Positions 25,527 to 35,271 of a stretch of DNA of 64,000 nucleotides are shown here, in pieces. Each line of letters starts with the position of its first letter. Within the stretch, counting starts at the first letter, position 1. The notes under the pieces were generated by a model. It saw only the letters and a program-made list of their open reading frames with translations, ran no database searches and was not told the origin of the DNA. A program made the position numbers and the translations under genes. This stretch comes from Mesorhizobium amorphae (GTDB lineage: Bacteria; Pseudomonadota; Alphaproteobacteria; Rhizobiales; Rhizobiaceae): NCBI GenBank assembly GCA_003240775.1, contig QFNI01000017.1, positions 1-64,000 on the forward strand, read 5' to 3'.

Positions 25527-26771
25527 ATGCAGAGCCGGTGGAACGACAGCGACGCGCAACGCTTCACGGATGCGGCGCGCACCGCCGGCCAGGACCCCGA
25601 GCTTGGGCTGCGCGTTTATTCCTCGCGCATCATCGGCAGCGACCCCGACCTCGTGCTGCATGGCGGAGGCAACACCTCCCTCAAGACCGAAGGCGCTGAC
25701 GGCCAGCCGATCATGCATGTGAAGGGCAGCGGCTGGGACCTCGACACGATCGAGGCGCCCGGCCTGCCCGCCGTCCGCATGGCACCGCTTCTCGAAGCCC
25801 GCGCGGGGCACCGGTTGAGCGATCCCGCGATGGTGGCGCTGCTGCGCACAAGCCTGCTCGACGCCGCCGCGCCTAACCCTTCCGTGGAAGCGCTGCTCCA
25901 CGCGTTTCTGCCCTATCGCTTCGTCGACCACACGCACGCGACCGCCGTGCTCGCCCTGGCCGACCAGCCGGACATGCGCACCACCGTGCAGGAGATCTAC
26001 GGCAAGCGGCTGGCCTTCGTGCCCTATGTCATGCCGGGCTTCGACCTGTCGGTCGAGGGCGCCCGCATCCATGACGAGAACCCCGGTTGCGAGGGCCTCT
26101 GGCTGGAGAACCACGGCATCTTCACCTTCGCCGACACGGCGCGCAAATCCTACGAGCTGATGATCGAGTTCGTCTCGATGGCGGAGCAGCACCTGGCGCG
26201 CTCCGGCGTCGCGCTCGGTGGCCCGGAAGAAACGGACGCCCAGGCCGACCCCGCATGGGAAGCGCTTCTGCGCAAGGTCCTGGCGCGTCCCGGCTCACCC
26301 TTCGAGACGTCGCTCGCCCTCGATTTCCGCTCCACCCCGGCCATTCGCGCGCTGGCGGGCCATCCCGACGTGCACGACATTCTCGGCCGCGGCACGGTGA
26401 CACCGGACCACGTGATCCGGCTCAAGCCCTGGCCGCTGATCGTCGCGCCCGGAGTCTCGGAAACCGGGCTCGATGCGGCGCTCGACGCCTATGCCCGGCG
26501 CTACCAAGCCTATTTCGAGCGCCATGCCCCGCAAGCCGACGAGCCCAAGACCATGCTCGACCCCTATCCCCGCCTGATCCTCGTCGAGGGCCAGGGCGTG
26601 TTCGGCCTGGGCGCCAACGCGAAGGCAGCGAGGATCGCGGGCGATCTCGCCGAGCAGGCCTCGCGCACGATCCTCGCCGCCGAAGGGTTCGGCCGCTTCA
26701 CGCCCATCGGTGAGGCCGACCTGTTCGACATGGAATACTGGTCGCTCGAGCAGGCCAAGCTCGGCAAATAG
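25527..26771 (+). CDS. Class II aldolase/adducin-domain protein at the end of the lsr operon
   Basis: 414 residues. The N-terminal half is a class II (zinc) aldolase domain: substrate loop GGGNTS at 46-51, candidate acid E121 and metal ligands H135, H137 (VDHTHA) and H196 (ENHG). Layout and length resemble the aldolase half of bifunctional rhamnulose-1-phosphate aldolase/dehydrogenases; the C-terminal ~170 residues look like that family's linker and not a dehydrogenase. ATG at 25527, 21 bases after the terminator. It occupies the place where enterobacteria have lsrF, so cleavage of a phospho-AI-2 derivative is an attractive hypothesis; cleavage of another sugar phosphate is equally possible. 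Confidence 0.85.
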   Translation: MQSRWNDSDAQRFTDAARTAGQDPELGLRVYSSRIIGSDPDLVLHGGGNTSLKTEGADGQPIMHVKGSGWDLDTIEAPGLPAVRMAPLLEARAGHRLSDPAMVALLRTSLLDAAAPNPSVEALLHAFLPYRFVDHTHATAVLALADQPDMRTTVQEIYGKRLAFVPYVMPGFDLSVEGARIHDENPGCEGLWLENHGIFTFADTARKSYELMIEFVSMAEQHLARSGVALGGPEETDAQADPAWEALLRKVLARPGSPFETSLALDFRSTPAIRALAGHPDVHDILGRGTVTPDHVIRLKPWPLIVAPGVSETGLDAALDAYARRYQAYFERHAPQADEPKTMLDPYPRLILVEGQGVFGLGANAKAARIAGDLAEQASRTILAAEGFGRFTPIGEADLFDMEYWSLEQAKLGK

Positions 26772-26780
26772 TCGGCCGCA

Positions 26781-27536
26781 TCACTCGATGGGGCGGAAAT
26801 CCCGCGCCTGGGTGGACAGTCGGGCGGGGTCGGGAGGCACGAGGTCGGCTATCAGAATTGCCGGGCCGGGGCCGGCCTGGGCGAGGATCGAGGCGTCGGC
26901 GCCCACGATGCAGGAGCCGCCGGTGTAGGTGAGATCGCCCTCCGTGCCGCAGTGGTTGGCATAGGCGATGGCGACCCCGTGGATCACCGCCTGGGCGGGC
27001 ACGGTGATGGTGGGAACATGCGTGAAGGGGAGCATGTTGGCGGTGGGGCAGAGGATCAGCCCGACGCCCCGCTCGGCAAGCGTGCGCACGAGCGGCGGGA
27101 ACTCCACATCGTAGCAGATCAGGAGAGCCACGCGCATGCCGGCCAGCTCGAACACCGCATGCCGGCTGCCCGGCGAAAAGAGCCGGCCTTCGCGCTCGCC
27201 GTAAAGCTGGGTCTTGCGGTAATGCGCAAGCCGTTTCCCGTTTTGCCCCCAGACGAAAGCCGAGTTGAACAGGGTCTCGCCGTCGCGCTCGGCCAAGCCC
27301 ACGGCGAGGGCGCAGCCGGTTTCGGCCGCAAGCGGCCCGAGCATAGCGTCCCAGCCCGCCGCGTCGCGTGCGCCGAGCGCCGGGTCCTCCACATTGTAGC
27401 CCGGCAGGAAGAGCTCGGGAAAAACGGCGACGTCCGCGCCTGCGGCGGCCGCCGCCCGCAACGAGCGGGCGAGCGAGGAAAGGGCGTCCTCCGCCGCCCC
27501 TCCGGGCGACGGACCCTGAACGACCGCTATGCGCAT
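26781..27536 (-). CDS. Carbon-nitrogen hydrolase (nitrilase superfamily)
   Basis: 251 residues with the complete Glu-Lys-Cys triad: E41 (FPELFLPG), K108 (YRKTQLYGE) and C141 (LLICYDVEFP). These cytosolic enzymes hydrolyse amides or N-carbamoyl groups. The gene is 10 bases downstream of a polyamine-binding protein gene on the same strand, so an amide or N-carbamoyl derivative of a polyamine is a plausible substrate, but it is shorter than typical N-carbamoylputrescine amidases and the substrate remains open. Confidence 0.9.
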   Translation of the reverse strand: MRIAVVQGPSPGGAAEDALSSLARSLRAAAAAGADVAVFPELFLPGYNVEDPALGARDAAGWDAMLGPLAAETGCALAVGLAERDGETLFNSAFVWGQNGKRLAHYRKTQLYGEREGRLFSPGSRHAVFELAGMRVALLICYDVEFPPLVRTLAERGVGLILCPTANMLPFTHVPTITVPAQAVIHGVAIAYANHCGTEGDLTYTGGSCIVGADASILAQAGPGPAILIADLVPPDPARLSTQARDFRPIE

Positions 27537-27546
27537 GGAACGGCGC

Positions 27547-28572
27547 CTATTTCTTGAGGTTGGTCCAGATCGCGTCGTAGAGCCCTTGGGTCGCCTGATC
27601 GCAGGCTTCCACGAAGGAGAACTTCATGCTTTCGGGCGGGTTGTTCTCGGGGCTGTTCTTGATCTCATCCTTGAGAAAGGGCTCGGTGCCCTTCACGCCC
27701 GCGACATAGGCCGCGTGGTTGGAAAGCGCTGCGGCGTTCTCGGGGTCGAGCAGGAAGTTCATGAAGCGCAGCGCGTTCTCGCGGTTGGGCGCATCCTTGA
27801 GCAGCACCATGTTGTCCATCCAGACGACCGCGCCTTCCTTGGGATAGGCGTATTCGATGTTGGCGCCTTCGGCGCGCCCGCGCGCGGAGAAGCCGTTGTA
27901 GATCATGCCGGCCGCCGCATCGCCCGAGACCAGCACGTCCTTGGCCGTGTCCGAGCCGAACGAGGCCCAGGCGGCCTTGGCCTTCAGGAGCATGTCGTTG
28001 AGCGCCTTGAGCTGGGCGCGGTCGGCCGTGCATTGCGGGATGCCGAGATAGATGGAGCCGAGCGCCAGCACCTCGCCCTGGCTGTCGAGCACGTTGATGC
28101 GGCCGCGCAGCTCCTCGGGCGGGTCGAACAGGATGCCGAGCGTCTGGATGTCGCCCTTGAACACGTCGCGGTTGACCGAGAACGCGGTGGAGCCCCACTG
28201 GTAGGGCACCGAATGACGGCGGCCGGGATCGAAGGCGACGTCCAGCCACCGCTCCTCGATATTGCCGAAGTTGGACAGCTCGGAGGGCTCGAACGTGTCG
28301 AGCAGGCCCTGGTCGCCCATGATCTTGACCATGTAGTCGCCGGGCACGGCGACATCGTACTGGCCGAGACGGCCGGCCTTCAGGCTCGCCAGCATCGCCT
28401 CATTGGAATCGTAGGTGTCGCTGGTCACCGTGATGCCGGTTTCCCTCTGGAACTTCTGGATCAGCTCGGGCGGCATGTAGTCGAAGAAGTTGTAGATCTT
28501 GAGTTCGCCTTCGGCCAGCGCGGGCAGGGCCGAGCCGGCAAGCAGCGCCAGGGTCAGTGCCAGGGTCTTCAT
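27547..28572 (-). CDS. Polyamine-type ABC transporter substrate-binding protein (PotD/PotF-like)
   Basis: 341 residues with a Sec signal peptide cleaved near residue 20 (ALA-EG). Family marks: LKIYNFFDYMPPELIQKFQRE, DVAVPGDYMV, PYQWGSTAF, and MNFLLDPENAA near the end. It captures spermidine, putrescine or a related cation in the periplasm. ATG at 28572 overlaps the stop of the PotC-like gene. It is the fourth gene in the leftward ATPase-permease-permease-SBP order of Pot operons. Confidence 0.92.
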   Translation of the reverse strand: MKTLALTLALLAGSALPALAEGELKIYNFFDYMPPELIQKFQRETGITVTSDTYDSNEAMLASLKAGRLGQYDVAVPGDYMVKIMGDQGLLDTFEPSELSNFGNIEERWLDVAFDPGRRHSVPYQWGSTAFSVNRDVFKGDIQTLGILFDPPEELRGRINVLDSQGEVLALGSIYLGIPQCTADRAQLKALNDMLLKAKAAWASFGSDTAKDVLVSGDAAAGMIYNGFSARGRAEGANIEYAYPKEGAVVWMDNMVLLKDAPNRENALRFMNFLLDPENAAALSNHAAYVAGVKGTEPFLKDEIKNSPENNPPESMKFSFVEACDQATQGLYDAIWTNLKK

Positions 28573-29399
28573 CGGTGTTCTCCTCTGGAGCGCGGGGCTT
28601 TCTGCCCGCTTCGGTTGATCAGGTAGCTCAGCGTCACGAACAGGATGGAGACGCCGAGCAGAAGCGTCGAGATCGCCATGATGTTGGGCTTGATGCCCAG
28701 CTTCACCGCGCCGTAGATGGCGGTCGGCAGGGTTTCCATGCCCGCGCCCTTGACGAAGTTTGTGATGATGAAATCATCCAGGCTGATGATGAAGGCCAGC
28801 AGCCAGCCTGCCACCACGCCGGGCATCAGCAAGGGCCAGAGCACCAGGCGAAACGCCTGCCAGCGCGTGGCGTAGAGATCGCGCGCGGCGAGCTCGAAGC
28901 TTTCCTCGATTCCTTCCAGCCGCGCTGCAATCGGCAGATAGGCAAACGGGATGCAGAAGGTGATGTGCGCGAGCAGGACCGTCGCGTAGCCCGTGCGCAC
29001 GCCCAACGTGGTGAAGAAGATGAGCGTGGCTACCGCCACCACGATCTCGGGCACCATCAGCGGCAGATTGATGAGGGCGAAGTTCAGCCCTCTGCCCCGG
29101 AACCGGCCGCCCCGCACCATAGCCACGGCGGCGGCGACCGCGATCAGCGTCGATGCCGTGGAGGCGAGCGTCGCGATGGACAGCGAGTTCCAGGCGGCTG
29201 AGCGGAAGAGCGGGGCGTCGGGGCCGGAGAATACGTCCCAGTACCATCGGAGCGAGAAGCCGCCCCAGTTGGTGATCGAGCGGCTGTCGTTGAAGGAATA
29301 GACGGCGACCACGACGAGCGGCGCATAGAGCACCACGAGGCAAAGGGCTGCGAGCGCGCCAAAGCCCCTGTAGCGGCGGATGTCGGTGGTGCCCGCCAT
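28569..29399 (-). CDS. Polyamine-type ABC transporter permease (PotC-like)
   Basis: 276 residues, about six membrane segments. The EAA loop that contacts the ATPase (ELAARDLYATRWQAFRLVL) and the SLDDFIITNF motif of PotC/PotI proteins are visible. ATG at 29399 overlaps the stop of the PotB-like gene by one base; an upstream ATG at 29441 lies inside that gene and is not favoured. Confidence 0.92.
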   Translation of the reverse strand: MAGTTDIRRYRGFGALAALCLVVLYAPLVVVAVYSFNDSRSITNWGGFSLRWYWDVFSGPDAPLFRSAAWNSLSIATLASTASTLIAVAAAVAMVRGGRFRGRGLNFALINLPLMVPEIVVAVATLIFFTTLGVRTGYATVLLAHITFCIPFAYLPIAARLEGIEESFELAARDLYATRWQAFRLVLWPLLMPGVVAGWLLAFIISLDDFIITNFVKGAGMETLPTAIYGAVKLGIKPNIMAISTLLLGVSILFVTLSYLINRSGQKAPRSRGEHR

Positions 29400-30324
29400 C
29401 AGCGCCCCTCCCCCACGGCCGCGGCGACGCGAGCGCGCCACACGAGCACGAGCAGCACGAGAGAGAGCAGAAGCATGGAGGCGGCCGCGCCGAAGGGCCA
29501 GTTGCCGGCCGAGCCCCGGAACTGCTCGTCGATCAGCGAGCCGATCATGAAGGAACGCGCCCCTCCCAAAAGGTCCGGCGCCAGGAACGCGCCGAGGGAT
29601 GGCACGAAGACCAGGATGCAGCCGGCCACGATTCCCGGCCGCACCGCAGGCAGCACCACGAGGCGCAACGTCGTCCAGGGCCCGGCATAGAGATCGCGCG
29701 CGGCTTCCGACAAGGCGAAGTTGTAGCGCTCGACCGCCGCGTAGATCGGCAGGACCATGAAAGGCAGGTAGGAATAGAAGAGCCCGACCTGCACCGCGAA
29801 ATCGGTGTTGACGATGCGAAGCGGACCTTCGATCAGGCCGACCCCCTGAAGCACCTCGTTGACCGGCCCCTGGTCGCGCAGGATGAAGCGGAGAGACACG
29901 GTGCGGATGAGAAGGTTGACCCAGTAGGGCACGGTGACGAGAAACACCCAGAGAGCGCGATGCCTAGGCGGGCGCGTGGCGATGAACCAGGCGGTGGGAA
30001 AACCGATGGCGAGGCACAGCACCGTCGCCAGCCCCGCCTGCCAGATCGAGCGCCAGAAGATCGCGAGATAGGTCCACTCGATCACGGGCGGCTCGTCGCC
30101 GAACAGGCCGCGGCTCACGAAGAACTGGTCATAGGCGGCAAGGCTGAACTGCCACACCACGCCGCCGCGGAAATCCTTGGTGAGAAAGGAATACACCGCC
30201 ATCACGCCCAGCGGCACGACCATCAAGATGCCGATCACGAGCCAGCTCGGCAGAAGAAGCGGCACGACGAGCCCGCGCCAGCGGGTGCCGGATGCGCTGC
30301 CCGAGGGGTGGGCGCCGCCGGCCA

Positions 30325-30325
<1 letters not shown>
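29399..30325 (-). CDS. Polyamine-type ABC transporter permease (PotB-like)
   Basis: 308 residues, multi-spanning. PotB/PotH features: LLLPSWLVIGILMVVPLGVM, WVNLLIRTVSLRFIL and the EAA loop LSEAARDLYAGPWTTLRLVV. It starts right at the stop of the ATPase gene, so the genes are translationally coupled. Confidence 0.92.
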
Positions 30326-31392
<1,067 letters not shown>

Positions 31393-31563
31393 GTTTGCTC
31401 CGAACTTCCGGCCCATTCCAGGCAACACGAAGTATTCACGCCCCCCGGCGCGACGCAAACGCCAATTCGCCGCGCCTCGCCGAAGCTTTGCTCCTCCAAG
31501 GCCTCGATAGCGCCGCGGATGAGACGGACGGCGGGCGCGGCGATCCGGGATGCGCCGTCCGGA

Positions 31564-31602
31564 CAAGCCCTTCACCGAACGGGCTTGCGGAGTGTAAACT
31601 CC
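31564..31602. promoter_or_regulatory. Dyad elements between the two polyamine operons
   Basis: Two inverted repeats lie 21-60 bases upstream of the XRE-cupin gene: CAAGCCC-N10-GGGCTTG (31564-31587) and GGAGT-GTAA-ACTCC (31589-31602). Either could be the operator used by the XRE-cupin protein to control both divergent transporter operons. The remaining bases of the 230-base gap (31393-31622) show nothing further. Confidence 0.35.
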
Positions 31603-31622
31603 CACTGTACGCTTTGTGCAGA

Positions 31623-32303
31623 ATGGTTGATTTTGCACCGAGGAGCGCAGTCCTGAACGCTCAAGCCGCTGTCACGCCCGAGGCGGTGGAAGACGAGCCG
31701 TCTGCGCTTGGGGTGCTCGCCTCGCGTGTCAGGCAGCTGCGGCTGGTGCGGAAGCTCTCGCTGCGCAAGCTCGGCGAACTCAGCGGAACATCGGCGAGCT
31801 TCATCAGCCAGCTCGAACGCCAGCAGACCGGGGCCAGCACCGCGACCCTCAACCGGATCGCCTCGGCTTTGGGGATTTCGGTTTCGGAGCTCTTCGAGGA
31901 GCGCGCGGATGCCGGCCATGGCGTGCTGCGCCGCAGCGACCGCCCAGCCCTGCCGCCCAGCCACGGCTGCCGCAAGACCCTTTTGTCGCGCCGCCCTGTG
32001 CGGGACATGGAGGTCTATGTCGGCGAGTTCGAGATCGGCGGCAACACGGGCCCCGAGCAATACACGCACGGTGATGCGAGCGAGATGCTGGTCGTGCTGC
32101 GCGGCGTGCTCGAAGTGAGCCTGGGCGAGAACCGCCATGTGCTCGAAGAAGGCGACAGCCTGGAATACTCGACCTCCACCCCCCATCGCACCGAGAACAT
32201 CGGCAACAGCCGGGCCGAAGTGATGTGGATCATCGCGCCCCCGACCTCGGTCCGGGTCGAACTCGACAAATACATCACCTGGAAAGCGCTCGCGGCCGGG
32301 TGA
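31623..32303 (+). CDS. XRE family regulator with C-terminal cupin domain (PuuR-like)
   Basis: 226 residues. Helix-turn-helix of the XRE type at about 35-90 (LGELSGTSASFISQLERQQT) and a C-terminal cupin ligand domain (YTHGDASEMLVVLRGVLEVS, GDSLEYSTSTPHR). This architecture is that of PuuR, the repressor of putrescine use. It lies between two divergent polyamine importer operons and 38 bases before the second binding protein, so control by polyamines is the simplest reading. The ligand itself is inferred. Confidence 0.9.
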   Translation: MVDFAPRSAVLNAQAAVTPEAVEDEPSALGVLASRVRQLRLVRKLSLRKLGELSGTSASFISQLERQQTGASTATLNRIASALGISVSELFEERADAGHGVLRRSDRPALPPSHGCRKTLLSRRPVRDMEVYVGEFEIGGNTGPEQYTHGDASEMLVVLRGVLEVSLGENRHVLEEGDSLEYSTSTPHRTENIGNSRAEVMWIIAPPTSVRVELDKYITWKALAAG

Positions 32304-32341
32304 GGAAACAGCAAGCGAGCCGAGCAATGGGAACGCGTATC

Positions 32342-33421
32342 ATGAAGACACACTGGACTCTTTCCGCAGCCGTCGCAGCGCTCGTGGTGGGCGCAGCCGC
32401 CCTGCCCGCGCTCGCCCAGCAGGCGCCCGTCGCGGGCAAAACGGCTGAAGGCTCGCTCGCGGGCAAGACGCTCACCTTCGTTTCCTTCGGCGGCATCTAT
32501 CAGGACGGCCAGATCGCGGCCCTTCAGGATTTCGTCGCCAAATCCGGCGCCACGCTGTTGAGCGACGGCCCCACCGAGATCGCCAAGGTCCAGGCGCAGG
32601 TGGAATCCGGCAATGTCTCCTGGGACGTCGTGGATACCGCCGACTTCCCCCCATACGTGCATTGCGGCACGCTCTTCCAGAAGCTCGACATGACCAAGAT
32701 CGACGTCTCGAAGGTGCCTGCCGGCCAGGTCAGCGAGTGCTCGGTGCCCGCCATGAACTATGGCGTGGTGATCATGTACAACACCGAGACCTACAAGGAT
32801 AACCCGCCCAAGAACTGGGTGGACTTCTTCGACACCGAGAAATTTCCGGGCTCGCGCGCCATCGACGGCTCGGGCGACTTCACCGGCGGCCTCCTGGAGC
32901 AGGCCTTCGCGGCCACCGGCGGCGACCCCAAGGCGATGACGGCCGCAGACATCCCGACGGCCATCCAGAAGGTGCGCGATCTTGGCCCCGACACGATCTA
33001 TTGGAAGACGGGCGCCGAATCCCAGCAGCTCGCCGAGGCCGGCGAGGCCGACATGGTGATGATGTGGACGGGCCGCGCCATGACGGCGGCCAAGAACGGC
33101 GCGGCCTACACCCCCGTCTGGCAGGATTGGCTGGTGGTGATGGACCAGCTCACCATTCCCGTGGGCGCCAAGGACCCGGACGCCTCCTACGCGCTGATCA
33201 ACGCCTATCTCGGCCGAAGCGCGCAGGAGAAGCTGACGGAGGCGACCTCCTACACGCCGATCAACACCGAAGCGCAGCCCAAGGTGGACGAAAGCGTCGC
33301 CGCCTTCCTCACCAACACGCCCGAGCGCTCGGCCCTGGGCTATCAGCAGAACATCCGCTTCTGGGTCGACAATTTCCAGGCCGCCTCCGAGCAGTGGGGC
33401 GCCTTGATGGCGGGGAACTGA
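32342..33421 (+). CDS. Polyamine-type ABC transporter substrate-binding protein
   Basis: 359 residues with a Sec signal peptide cleaved near residue 25 (ALA-QQ). Family features: TLTFVSFGGIYQDGQIAAL, SWDVVDTADFP, NWVDFFDTEKFPG and TPINTEAQPKV. It belongs to the PotD-like cluster whose members bind polyamines, opines or related cations and is clearly different from the binding protein at 27547. An ATG at 32327 would add five residues. A 198-base gap with a large inverted repeat separates it from its permease genes. Confidence 0.9.
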   Translation: MKTHWTLSAAVAALVVGAAALPALAQQAPVAGKTAEGSLAGKTLTFVSFGGIYQDGQIAALQDFVAKSGATLLSDGPTEIAKVQAQVESGNVSWDVVDTADFPPYVHCGTLFQKLDMTKIDVSKVPAGQVSECSVPAMNYGVVIMYNTETYKDNPPKNWVDFFDTEKFPGSRAIDGSGDFTGGLLEQAFAATGGDPKAMTAADIPTAIQKVRDLGPDTIYWKTGAESQQLAEAGEADMVMMWTGRAMTAAKNGAAYTPVWQDWLVVMDQLTIPVGAKDPDASYALINAYLGRSAQEKLTEATSYTPINTEAQPKVDESVAAFLTNTPERSALGYQQNIRFWVDNFQAASEQWGALMAGN

Positions 33422-33440
33422 AGGGCTGCACCCTCTCCGT

Positions 33441-33576
33441 TTCCCCTCCCCCCTTGAGGGGAGGGGTCAGGGGTGGGGGTGACGCCTCCGTCTCTCGGAC
33501 CTTGCCAGTGATCGAACGTCTTCGCGTCGGCGCGGTCACCCCCACCCCTCGCCCCTCCCCTCAAGGGGGAGGGGAA
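33441..33576. repeat. Intergenic inverted repeat with ~42-base arms
   Basis: The left arm (33441-33483) and right arm (33535-33576) are near-exact reverse complements: two mismatches and one single-base gap over 42-43 bases, with 51 bases between them. The arms are C/G runs around CCTTGAGGGGAGGGG. Each arm also holds a small palindrome (CCCCTTGAGGGG-like). It lies between a binding-protein gene and its permease genes. I recall very similar C-rich elements scattered between genes in Hyphomicrobiales; in RNA it would form a long hairpin and could raise binding-protein mRNA levels. Confidence 0.85.
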
Positions 33577-33619
33577 TCTTGATGGACCGTTGTTCGGAAA
33601 CCGGGAGGCCGATTCCGCT

Positions 33620-34474
33620 GTGAGCGCGCAAGCCGCATCTCCGCACAAGCCCCGCGCATGGGGGCCGCTCGTGCTCGCCATGCCGGCTTTGGCGCTGCTG
33701 GTGCTCGTGGTCGGCTATCCCCTCCTCACCGTCGTGCTGCGCTCCTTGAGCCAGCCCGAATGGGGACTGCAGAACTACATCTGGTTCTTCGGCACGCCGG
33801 TGAACCTCGTGGTTCTGCAGCGCACCTTCACGATCTCGGCCTGGGTCACGCTCGTCTGCGTGATCGCGGCCTATCCTTATGCCTATGCGATGACCGCCGT
33901 CGGGCCCCGGCTGCGGCTTCTCCTCACGCTCTGCGTGCTGATCCCGTTCTGGGTGTCGGGTGTGGTGCGGACTCTTTCCTGGGTGATCCTCCTGCAGGAT
34001 TCGGGCGTCATCAATTCCGCGCTTCGCGCGCTCGACCTCGGCCGGGTGCGCCTGATCCGCACCCAGACGGGCGTGGTGATCGGCATGGCGCAGGTGCTTT
34101 TGCCCTTCATGATCCTGCCGCTCTATTCCGTGATGAAGGGCATCGATCTGCGCCTCGTGCAGGCCGCGCGCAGCCTCGGCGCCTCGCCCGTCCGCGCCTT
34201 CTTCACGGTCTACCTGCCGCTCTCGCTGCCCGGCGTCTGTGCGGGGGCGACCGTGGTCTTCATCCTGGCGCTCGGCTTCTACATCACGCCGGCGCTTCTG
34301 GGCGGTCCCCGCTCCACCATGCTTTCGACGCTCGTGCAGAACCAGGTCCTGAGCCTGCTGCAATGGGGCCGAGGCGGGGCGATGGGGGTGGTGCTGCTTC
34401 TGGCCACCTTCGCGCTTCTCGCCATCGCAGCCCCCCTGATGCGCCAGAAGCACAAGCAGGGAGCGCGGCATTGA
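33620..34474 (+). CDS. Polyamine-type ABC transporter permease (PotB-like)
   Basis: 284 residues, about six membrane segments, with the segment FWVSGVVRTLSWVILLQDSG and the EAA loop LVQAARSLGASPVRAFFTVY. I chose the GTG at 33620 (GGGAGG 11 bases upstream); a TTG at 33590 would extend the protein by ten residues into the inverted-repeat flank. The stop overlaps the next permease start by one base (TGATG). Confidence 0.9.
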   Translation: MSAQAASPHKPRAWGPLVLAMPALALLVLVVGYPLLTVVLRSLSQPEWGLQNYIWFFGTPVNLVVLQRTFTISAWVTLVCVIAAYPYAYAMTAVGPRLRLLLTLCVLIPFWVSGVVRTLSWVILLQDSGVINSALRALDLGRVRLIRTQTGVVIGMAQVLLPFMILPLYSVMKGIDLRLVQAARSLGASPVRAFFTVYLPLSLPGVCAGATVVFILALGFYITPALLGGPRSTMLSTLVQNQVLSLLQWGRGGAMGVVLLLATFALLAIAAPLMRQKHKQGARH

Positions 34475-35271
34475 TGGCGATGCACCCGCTCACCCGCGTC
34501 CTCTTGGGCCTGTCCTGCCTGCTCGTCGCCGTCTGGCTGGTGGCGCCCACGCTCGTCGTGGTGCCCATGTCGTTCAACGAGAACAAGTCGCTCGCCTTTC
34601 CGCCCCAGGGTTTTTCCTGGCAGTGGTACGAGAACTTCGTCCGGAATCCCGAATGGCGCACGAGTCTGTTCAACTCGTTCAAGGTCGGAAGCCTGACCGC
34701 GGTGCTGGCCACCGTGCTCGGCACGCTCGCAGCCTTCGGCCTCGACCGGATGCGCGCACGCACGGCAGGGCTCCTGCGCATCCTTCTCCTCACCCCCATG
34801 GTGGTGCCGGGCGTGGTGCTCGCCATCGGCATCTACGCCGTCTATCTCGACACCCGCCTCGTCGGCACGCTGGCGGGCTTCGTGCTCGCCCACACGATCC
34901 TCGCCATCCCCTTCGTGCTGATCGCCGTGCAGGCGAGCCTCGAAGTGTTCGACCGCCGGCTCGAGACCGCAGCCGCCAGCCTGGGCGCCGGCCGCCTCAC
35001 GGCCTTCCGCACGGTGACGCTGCCCTTGATCGCGCCGGGCATCCTGTCGGGCCTTCTCTTCGCCTTCGTCACCTCGTTCGACGAGATCATCGTCTCGCTC
35101 TTCATCACCAACCCCTATCTCAAGACCTTGCCCGTGCAGATCTTCACCTCGATCACGCGCGACGCCGATCCGACCGTCGCCGCAGTCGGCACGATCCTGC
35201 TCGTCGCCACCACGCTCCTGATCGGGGGCGGCCTTCTTCTGCTCGGGCGTGATCGGAGGGGCAGCCTGTGA
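34474..35271 (+). CDS. Polyamine-type ABC transporter permease (PotC-like)
   Basis: 265 residues, multi-spanning. Features of PotC-type proteins: PMSFNENKSLAFPPQGFSW, EAA loop LETAAASLGAGRLTAFRTVT and SFDEIIVSLFITNP. It partners the permease before it and overlaps the ATPase gene by 4 bases. Confidence 0.92.
   Translation: MAMHPLTRVLLGLSCLLVAVWLVAPTLVVVPMSFNENKSLAFPPQGFSWQWYENFVRNPEWRTSLFNSFKVGSLTAVLATVLGTLAAFGLDRMRARTAGLLRILLLTPMVVPGVVLAIGIYAVYLDTRLVGTLAGFVLAHTILAIPFVLIAVQASLEVFDRRLETAAASLGAGRLTAFRTVTLPLIAPGILSGLLFAFVTSFDEIIVSLFITNPYLKTLPVQIFTSITRDADPTVAAVGTILLVATTLLIGGGLLLLGRDRRGSL

Noticed and set aside
17849..26771. lsrF within the AI-2 locus
   Set aside because: Looked for a class I aldolase-fold thiolase between and around the lsr genes; none found. 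The only extra gene is the class II aldolase-like one.
33441..33576. CRISPR array
   Set aside because: Only one inverted pair, no direct repeats with regular spacers and no cas genes.
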